In this document: positions 1-4,571 of the stretch, piece after piece
How the letters are laid out: each line of letters begins with the position of its first letter
Position numbering within the stretch: the first letter of the stretch is position 1
NCBI GenBank assembly: GCA_007119075.1
Contig: SKQJ01000381.1
Span: 1 to 6,589 of the forward strand
Direction of reading: 5' to 3'
From: Bacteroidales bacterium
GTDB taxonomy: Bacteria > Bacteroidota > Bacteroidia > Bacteroidales > PUMT01
Length of the DNA stretch: 6,589 bases
Made by a program: the position numbers and the translations under genes
The notes under the pieces: model-generated
Told to the model about the DNA's origin: nothing
Database searches by the model: none
The model's input: only the letters and a program-made list of their open reading frames with translations

Positions 1-1438
1 TTCCTCCAAGAACCAGTGTACTGTGTTTGCTTCTTTCCTTTCCGATAGAATTGGGGTTTTCTGCCCATTCGCCTATTTCTCCCGTTCTCAGGTTCAGCCT
101 TGAGTAAAATATCTGTTTGGTGCCGGCAGACTGGCTCCCTGCGTCGGGTGCGACATTGCCGGTTTCACCTCCCACGGTATAAAGATAGCCTCCAAAGGAA
201 ACAAACCCATGGCATGCGATTCCGGCAGGCAGGCCGGGCAATGATTCCCATTCCTCAAGCTCGCCGCCCTCATTGATTCTGGCTTTATAGACCGAGGATA
301 CCGGGTTATTCTCTGCCGAAGCGCCTCCGGCAACATAAATGGCACTTCTGAAAATAACTGCACCTGCAGAGTAGAGCGGCTCAGGCAGCGGCCTGGCACT
401 TGCCCAGCCCTGAAGCGTGCCGTCAGTGTTCAAAGCGGCCGCATAAACACCGGAAACCGCATCACCATCTGCATCCAAGCCTCCGAGTACGAAAATATAG
501 CCCGAACCGTCTGCCTTTGAATTAAAAGGAGTCGCAGCGACCGAGGCATGATAAGCGAGGGGCTCTGGCATGGAAGAGGCAGAAGCCCACGAGCTGACTG
601 TGCCATCGGCATTTATGATCCCTGATGTTACCTGGTCAGATGCCTGGCCTTCGCTGTCACGGCCTCCGGAAACAAATACATACTGGCTGGCAATGCCGTC
701 ATTGTTTTCTACAGGAAAGGACAAGGCCTTATGACCGCTGACGGCCAGTGGAAGCGGCGTGGTTTCTGTCCAGTTTATGGTCGACGGGCTAAAAGTTGCT
801 GCTGCTGTTACTTTAAAAGGAATTTCATTGCTTTCTCCTATTTCTGTCCTGACAAAAACAGGTCCGTCCTGGACGCCATTGGGTACCGTTGTAACAATGA
901 ATTCATTGGTCCAGTCGTCATCCGATGCTATCGTTGCAGGTATGGTCCCACCTTCTCCGTCGGAAAACAAAACTTCTCCCTCACCCTGAAGTTCACCGAA
1001 GGCCCTGCCTTCGAATATAATTGTGCTACCGACGTTCCCGGAGGGTTTTGTGGCGCTGTTTACAAATGTGAGGACCGGTTCAATTGCCTTGAAGGCATTG
1101 CTTAAAATTGCCTGGCCCCCTCCCGGATTTTTAACCTTTACCGGCAACAGAGTATTTGCGGGAATACCTGAAGGCACTCTGGCATATATAATTGTGGAAG
1201 ATGCAACTTCAACCTGGTTACAAACCTTGTCTCCGATATAAACTGAAGCGCCGGCCATAAAATTAGCTCCGGTTATCGCAAGTTCCGTGCTGATAGCGCC
1301 TTCACCTGGAGAAATGCTGGCAATTGCAGGAATTTCACCAGGCAAAACGGAATCGTCATCCTTTTTGCACCCCGTTGGAGATAGCAAAATCCCTGATAAT
1401 GCAAAAGCCAAAATGATGTTTCTGGAGATTGAGTTCAT
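1..1438 (-). CDS. Surface lipoprotein with two IPT/TIG domains and a Kelch-like beta-propeller (partial, 3' end outside window)
   Basis: The frame is open from ATG 1436-1438 to the left edge, giving 479 residues with no stop. Residues 1-24 form a lipoprotein signal peptide ending in SPTGC (Cys24), followed at once by KKDDD, a charged stretch like the surface-export signals of Bacteroidota lipoproteins. Residues ~37-118 and ~120-213 read as two IPT/TIG immunoglobulin-like domains; the first has the typical Gly-Ala-Asn-Phe turn and a Val-x-Asn-Pro-Gly-Gly end. From ~220 on, Kelch-like blades repeat: Trp at 223, 284, 345, 397 and 458 (mostly 61 apart), each following an Asn/Asp-Gly-type turn, and Gly-Gly pairs after beta strands at 258-259, 319-320, 371-372 and 423-424. 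At least four blades are present and the propeller continues out of the window. The family suggests binding of glycan or protein at the cell surface; no enzyme active site is visible and the ligand is unknown. The upstream 157 bp show no convincing promoter. Confidence 0.85.
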   Translation of the reverse strand, partial: MNSISRNIILAFALSGILLSPTGCKKDDDSVLPGEIPAIASISPGEGAISTELAITGANFMAGASVYIGDKVCNQVEVASSTIIYARVPSGIPANTLLPVKVKNPGGGQAILSNAFKAIEPVLTFVNSATKPSGNVGSTIIFEGRAFGELQGEGEVLFSDGEGGTIPATIASDDDWTNEFIVTTVPNGVQDGPVFVRTEIGESNEIPFKVTAAATFSPSTINWTETTPLPLAVSGHKALSFPVENNDGIASQYVFVSGGRDSEGQASDQVTSGIINADGTVSSWASASSMPEPLAYHASVAATPFNSKADGSGYIFVLGGLDADGDAVSGVYAAALNTDGTLQGWASARPLPEPLYSAGAVIFRSAIYVAGGASAENNPVSSVYKARINEGGELEEWESLPGLPAGIACHGFVSFGGYLYTVGGETGNVAPDAGSQSAGTKQIFYSRLNLRTGEIGEWAENPNSIGKERSKHSTLVLGG

Positions 1439-1595
1439 AGTTAATGATTTAAGAAAATATTGATTATAATTGATGTATGGTTTTTATCTGCGAGCTGTTC
1501 CGGGCTCATGGTATTCACAACGTCTGCCTCACTGAATCAGGCTTAGAGCAGGATCCAATGATATATACGGAAAAAAGAATGGAAAGGTTGGAATA

Positions 1596-1688
1596 TCACC
1601 TGACGCACCTTACGGCGTATCCGTCTGACTTGTTTGCGGAACTGCGGAACAAGGAGGCTGCGTCAAAAGCGACGTAGCGGATAAAAGC
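1596..1688 (-). pseudogene. In-frame remnant of the C-terminus of a FISUMP domain
   Basis: Directly after the TAA at 1689-1691, and in the same frame, the minus strand reads 30 codons and then TGA at 1596-1598. The translation ends FRSSANKSDGYAVRCVR, which matches the usual ending of Fibrobacter succinogenes major paralogous (FISUMP) domains: an Asn-Lys-Ser-x-Gly-(Tyr/Phe)-x-Val-Arg-Cys-Val-Arg tail. The family match is from memory of the motif, not from a search. The rest of such a domain, roughly 150 residues or more including its usual start motif, is absent. The simplest reading is an internal deletion close to position 1689 in the gene now ending there. Confidence 0.65.
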
Positions 1689-2414
1689 TTAGATCCCTGT
1701 ACCATGAATACGCTCCTGCAGAGCGGCAGGTTCACCAGTGGTGAACTGATGTTCGCTGCCGTATGCAGTTCCTGCATCATTCGAGGCATACGCCCTGACG
1801 TAATAGGTTGTCAAAGGGAATAATCGTATCATCACACTGACAAAATTTCCTGTACCTGTACCATTATTGGTCATACCTGTATTTTCTTCGACGGTAGGGT
1901 ATGGGGAAGTGTCCCATACAATGCCTCTTGTAACTCTTGATCCGCCATCAGATTGTACGTTTCCGCCGGAAGTTGCAGATACGGCAGTAATACTTGTTAC
2001 CCCGGCAGTAGTGACCAATGCCAGGCCTATGGTTGAAAACCGGATGGAGCTCCCGTAAGAAGTACCGGTAACAGTAGTTGCATATGCACGTACGTAATAT
2101 GTCGTCGATGGTGACAACCCCGAAAGGACACTGGTAAATTCCCCTAATCCGTGCCCATCGTGTGTACTGCCCAGATTAGCTTCAAGTGTTGGATTGTATG
2201 ATCTGCCCCAGACGACACCACGCCTGGTAATTTCCGAACCTCCGTCATCAATTATGTGACCGCCGCTTATTGCTTCGGTTGAAGTGATACCCGCAACTTC
2301 ATGGGTTCTTAAAACAGGCAGCCAGTCATTCTCCTCCCTTGCGCAATTCAGGGAGATAATCAGTATTATAAATGCTGATCCGGTCAGAACGGACCTGAGT
2401 ATGATATTGTTCAT
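1689..2414 (-). CDS. Small lipoprotein with two Fn3-like repeats; probably truncated form of a FISUMP-domain protein
   Basis: The 241-residue product starts at ATG 2412-2414. This start is preferred over the ATG at 2469-2471 because it directly begins a signal peptide (MNNIILRSVL...) with a loose lipobox SLNC (Cys24). Two repeats follow at ~34-129 and ~131-226. Each has a Ser-Gly-Gly-x-Ile/Val strand, an Asp-Gly-Gly-Ser turn, a Thr-Arg-Gly-x-Val-Trp strand, and the signature TTYYVRAYA at 104-112 and 202-210. This is the Fn3-like repeat common in Bacteroidota surface proteins, where it usually precedes a FISUMP domain or other C-terminal module. Here only 15 residues follow the second repeat before TAA. 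The same frame after the stop encodes a FISUMP C-terminal tail (1596-1688), so the protein is probably the remainder of a longer one. It may still be made as a short outer-membrane lipoprotein. Function unknown. Confidence 0.75.
   Translation of the reverse strand: MNNIILRSVLTGSAFIILIISLNCAREENDWLPVLRTHEVAGITSTEAISGGHIIDDGGSEITRRGVVWGRSYNPTLEANLGSTHDGHGLGEFTSVLSGLSPSTTYYVRAYATTVTGTSYGSSIRFSTIGLALVTTAGVTSITAVSATSGGNVQSDGGSRVTRGIVWDTSPYPTVEENTGMTNNGTGTGNFVSVMIRLFPLTTYYVRAYASNDAGTAYGSEHQFTTGEPAALQERIHGTGI
1737..2315 (-). repeat. Two tandem Fn3-like protein repeats
   Basis: The repeat units are about 2028-2315 and 1737-2024, roughly 96 codons each, aligned by TTYYVRAYA (98 residues apart) and by the Gly-Gly-Ser...Arg-Gly-x-Val-Trp strand. 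Unit 2 is one residue shorter in that strand: nine residues separate Ser60 from Trp69 in unit 1, against eight from Ser159 to Trp167 in unit 2. The DNA has diverged, so this is an old duplication and not a fresh one. Confidence 0.7.
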
Positions 2415-2483
2415 CGAAATGTAAAGTTGATGGCATTGAAAATAATCTGCATATTTTGCCGGAAACCCCATAAACGGGTTGTT

Positions 2484-2624
2484 TCAGTCTCCGGGCGGTT
2501 CTACTAATTTAATAAATTTTCCGGATATCCCATGCATGGGCATATCAACTTCTGCCCTTTTCGCAACATCCAAAGTTCCCTTCACCTGTCTCCGGAATAA
2601 TTTCATGACTGATATATCAGACAT
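2484..2624 (-). CDS. Possible small ORF, 46 codons, unrecognised
   Basis: An open frame starts at ATG 2622-2624 (an inner ATG lies at 2604-2606) and ends at TGA 2484-2486. A TAA lies in frame just upstream of the start. The peptide is basic at its N-terminus (MKLFRRQVK after the inner Met) and ends KLVEPPGD, with no Cys, signal peptide or membrane segment. It lies 69 bp upstream of the Fn3-like lipoprotein on the same strand. I do not recognise it. It may be a real small protein, a relic or chance; no clear ribosome site was seen, though this phylum often lacks one. Two palindromes lie within it, which would fit regulatory DNA equally well. Confidence 0.25.
   Translation of the reverse strand: MSDISVMKLFRRQVKGTLDVAKRAEVDMPMHGISGKFIKLVEPPGD
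2524..2546. promoter_or_regulatory. Dyad: perfect palindrome CCCATGCATGGG with flanking arms
   Basis: CCCATGCATGGG (2529-2540) is self-complementary. Its flanks GATAT (2524-2528) and ATATC (2542-2546) pair too, after skipping one C at 2541, so 22 of the 23 bases take part in the dyad. Such symmetry suits a dimeric regulator site, but no regulator is identified, and the site also falls inside the possible small ORF. Confidence 0.3.
2609..2620. promoter_or_regulatory. Perfect 12-bp palindrome CTGATATATCAG
   Basis: The twelve bases are exactly self-complementary, and the symmetry does not extend beyond them. The site lies between the two candidate starts of the possible 46-codon ORF and about 80 bp upstream of the plus-strand candidate promoter. 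It could be an operator or chance in AT-rich DNA. Confidence 0.25.
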
Positions 2625-2676
2625 TCGGATTCCACAGATAAAAACTGATTAAACGGCCGGGAATCCGGTAAGGATC

Positions 2677-2705
2677 TTGCAGGTTTGTCAATGTTTTGTA
2701 CCTTG
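2677..2705 (+). promoter_or_regulatory. Candidate Bacteroidota-type promoter for the deacetylase-like gene
   Basis: TTG at 2677-2679 is followed after 19 bp by TACCTTG at 2699-2705. This is close to the TTG / TAnnTTTG pair of the Bacteroidota primary sigma factor, with the usual spacing but one T short in the -7 element. Transcription would start near 2712, about 20-40 bp before the candidate start codons. Confidence 0.35.
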
Positions 2706-2729
2706 TCATCTGATTAACAAGTTAAAAAT

Positions 2730-3548
2730 ATGGTTTTATACGCTTCATTACAGATGCGCGTTATATGGCTTATCATTTTGCTTTTAATGATCACTGCATG
2801 CAACAGCGAAAAAGAGAAAAGATATATAAGGGACAGGTTCGGGGCTGTGACTGGTTTTTCCGAGACCGGCAAGACTCTGTACCTGTTTTTTTCCGCCCAC
2901 GATCATTTTGAAGGCATGGAAACGGTCCTTGGTACTCTTGAAAAGTCAGGGGTCAAGGCCTCCTTTTTCCTTACCGGGGAATGCCTGAGGGAACAAGCAC
3001 GGGAAGAGACGATAAGAAAAATTGTCGATCAGGGCCATTACCTTGGCCCTCATTCAGATGCACACCTTCTTTATGTACCGTGGGACGTCGGGCCCGACCG
3101 GGATTCGCTTCTGGTAACCAGGGATGAATTTGAAAAAGACCTGCGCCGGAATCTTGAAGCACTAAAGCCCTTTGTCAGGGATCCGGAAAACGTACGATGG
3201 TTTCTCCCTCCCTATGAATGGTACAATACAGAAATAGTAGAATGGTCGGTTGAAATGGGGCTTGAAGTGGTCAATTTCACATCCGGTATCGGGACAAATG
3301 CCGATTACACGACTCCAGGGATGCCCAACTACCGCACCACCGAGGAAATAATAACCCGGCTGTGGGAATACGAAGATGTACATGGACTTAATGGGAAAAT
3401 ACTGCTCATCCATCCGGGAGTAGGACCAGAAAGGCCCGATCCCCTTTATGAACGGCTGTTTGAAGTAATATTCCTTCTGAAGGAAAAGGGATACGAATTT
3501 AAACGCCTGAAAAAAGCTGCACATTATAATATGTGCAGCCTCCCCTGA
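2730..3548 (+). CDS. Polysaccharide-deacetylase-like (NodB-fold) lipoprotein
   Basis: The 272-residue product carries a lipoprotein signal ending ITAC (Cys24), so it is probably anchored in the envelope facing the periplasm or outside. ATG 2730 is kept because an A-rich stretch precedes it. ATG 2754 (Met9) gives a more compact signal peptide and is about equally likely. The NodB-like core includes a motif-1 region FFSAHDHFEG (53-62), GVKASFFLTG (74-83) as in canonical 'GVKATFFV', motif 2 HSDAH (His108, His112, the expected metal ligands), motif 3 FLPPYEWYN (158-166) and a late ILLIHPG (224-230) with His228. Motif 1 departs from the usual TFDDG, with Asp58 the likeliest remaining metal ligand (inference). 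By family the enzyme would remove acetyl groups from a sugar polymer; the substrate cannot be told. Its 3' end contains a hairpin that probably terminates the convergent gene. Confidence 0.8.
   Translation: MVLYASLQMRVIWLIILLLMITACNSEKEKRYIRDRFGAVTGFSETGKTLYLFFSAHDHFEGMETVLGTLEKSGVKASFFLTGECLREQAREETIRKIVDQGHYLGPHSDAHLLYVPWDVGPDRDSLLVTRDEFEKDLRRNLEALKPFVRDPENVRWFLPPYEWYNTEIVEWSVEMGLEVVNFTSGIGTNADYTTPGMPNYRTTEEIITRLWEYEDVHGLNGKILLIHPGVGPERPDPLYERLFEVIFLLKEKGYEFKRLKKAAHYNMCSLP
3510..3539 (-). terminator. Rho-independent terminator of the peroxiredoxin gene, inside the convergent CDS
   Basis: GCTGCACAT (3516-3524) pairs perfectly with ATGTGCAGC (3531-3539) around a 6-nt loop, giving a 9-bp stem. 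Six A's at 3510-3515 read as a U6 tract directly after the stem on the minus strand. The plus-strand side has no T run, so it should act only on minus-strand transcripts, about 27 bp beyond the peroxiredoxin stop. It lies within the last codons of the deacetylase-like gene. Confidence 0.75.
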
Positions 3549-3565
3549 AAAGTAAAAAAAACCTG

Positions 3566-4345
3566 TTATTCCATTTTCCTGAATGTCATGAAGAAGGAAA
3601 TCTGGTAAAAGGGTGAATCAGGATCATCCAAACTTTCCATATCATCTGAGGAAAGTGCCGGAACCATAACATCATCCCCCGGTTGCCAGTTGGCCGGTGT
3701 AACAATCTCTCTGCTATTATAGGTTTTTTGCAGGGCAACGAGGGTTCTTTCTAATTCATTGATATTTCTCCCTACTTCATTTGGATAAAAATTAATGGAT
3801 CTTACCTTATTTTCAGGATCGATAATAAAGACCCCCCTGACATTTTTACTTATACTAACATCGGGGTGTATCATTCCTAAAAGATTTGATACATGGTATG
3901 AATGATCATCAACCATCGGAAAATTAATTTCAACAGGATCTCTTCCCCGGAAGGGAATTTCTTCGAGAGCGGCTTTCCACCGGTAATGATGGTCAAGCAT
4001 ATCGGTTGAAATTACTATCAGCCTGGCGCCTAACTCGTTTAAATGCTCTTGCTTATGAGCAAGCTCAAGCAATTCAGATGAACATACCGGGGTAAAATTT
4101 TTGGGATGGGCAAAAATAATTTTCCAGTCTTCCCCAAAGTCCTCTGGAAAATTGATAACGCCTTCCGTTGATTGGGCAGTAAATGAAGGTACTTCTGCTC
4201 CCATCAAAGGAACAGTTCGGTCACCGCTTTTATCGGCGGTCCGTTCCATAAATGGTGACGGATATTGTGCCGAAAGCCGACCCACAGATAATAAAATCAT
4301 CGCATAAAATAATAAAATGCTTGCTGTTTTTTTCATTTTTAGCAT
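3566..4345 (-). CDS. Exported 1-Cys peroxiredoxin (Prx6-type)
   Basis: The 259-residue product starts with a cleavable signal peptide (cleavage likely after LSA, residue 26) instead of the cytosolic start usual in this family. ATG 4345 is used; Met4 (4336) is an alternative. The thioredoxin-fold peroxidase domain spans ~45-235. The active site reads HPKNFTPVC (80-88), with Pro81, Thr85 and peroxidatic Cys88. Arg170 in NVRGVFIIDPENK is a likely catalytic arginine. The C-terminal arm TPANWQPGDDVMVP (216-229) is typical of Prx6. Cys88 is the only cysteine, so there is no resolving cysteine and reduction must come from an external thiol. The enzyme would reduce hydrogen peroxide or organic peroxides in the periplasm. 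The final ~20 residues (HPF-like tail after 240) are not family-typical. The gene appears monocistronic, with its own candidate -7 element and terminator. Confidence 0.9.
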   Translation of the reverse strand: MLKMKKTASILLFYAMILLSVGRLSAQYPSPFMERTADKSGDRTVPLMGAEVPSFTAQSTEGVINFPEDFGEDWKIIFAHPKNFTPVCSSELLELAHKQEHLNELGARLIVISTDMLDHHYRWKAALEEIPFRGRDPVEINFPMVDDHSYHVSNLLGMIHPDVSISKNVRGVFIIDPENKVRSINFYPNEVGRNINELERTLVALQKTYNSREIVTPANWQPGDDVMVPALSSDDMESLDDPDSPFYQISFFMTFRKME

Positions 4346-4571
4346 GGTTTTAAGTTTAACATAATTAATTTGTTAGACACAAAATTAATAACTGTTTCGC
4401 CATGCTGGATAGGAAAAATGTGTCGAGGGATAGTACCTGGTTGACACACTAAAGGAAGCGGGCATCTGCACCGCGAAGCAGCTGTCCGGAAATTTTTCCC
4501 AAAAAACAGTAATTTTTTTACGCTTGCCCGGGTCGTGGGCCTTGAAATTGCTTACCAACAGACAGTAAGGA
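4346..4571. other. Intergenic region between regulator and peroxiredoxin genes
   Basis: These 226 bp hold the candidate peroxiredoxin -7 element and otherwise only short weak hairpins without T runs, so no terminator for the upstream regulator is evident. Two open frames (plus 4434-4568, and a minus frame of about 60 codons) lack usable start codons and resemble no protein I know. Confidence 0.5.
4380..4387 (-). promoter_or_regulatory. Candidate -7 element of the peroxiredoxin promoter
   Basis: On the minus strand these bases read TAATTTTG, an exact match to the Bacteroidota TAnnTTTG -7 element, 34 bp upstream of ATG 4345. No TTG was found at the expected spacing upstream, so the call rests on this element and its position. 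Confidence 0.3.

Larger units (their letters stand above)
2415..2729. other. Divergent intergenic region between two lipoprotein genes
   Basis: These 315 bp separate the minus-strand Fn3-like lipoprotein from the plus-strand deacetylase-like gene. They contain two perfect 12-bp palindromes (2529-2540 and 2609-2620), the possible 46-codon ORF at 2484-2624, and a candidate promoter for the plus-strand gene at 2677-2705. No RNA gene or intrinsic terminator was seen. Confidence 0.6.

Noticed and set aside
731..1241. Plus-strand open frames within the left part of the window
   Set aside because: They lie opposite the TIG/Kelch lipoprotein, whose frame is open for 479 residues with clear domains, and their translations look like random Cys/Pro-rich shadows.
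1478..1540. Short inverted repeats GAGC/GCTC and GCCT/AGGC upstream of the Kelch-like lipoprotein
   Set aside because: Only 4-bp stems without T runs; too weak for a terminator or an RNA element.
1477..1677. Plus-strand 66-codon ORF with an N-terminus faintly like MenD (ELFRAHGIHNV)
   Set aside because: The likeness stops after about ten residues, and most of the ORF is antisense to the in-frame FISUMP tail at 1596-1688, which gives a better explanation.
3553..3560. Run of eight A's (T8 on the minus strand) right after the peroxiredoxin stop
   Set aside because: No stable hairpin precedes it on the minus strand, so the hairpin with U6 at 3510-3539 is the better terminator.
4434..4568. Plus-strand open frame of 44 codons in the intergenic region
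   Set aside because: It is bounded by TAG and TAA, has no ATG or other convincing start, and matches no family I know.
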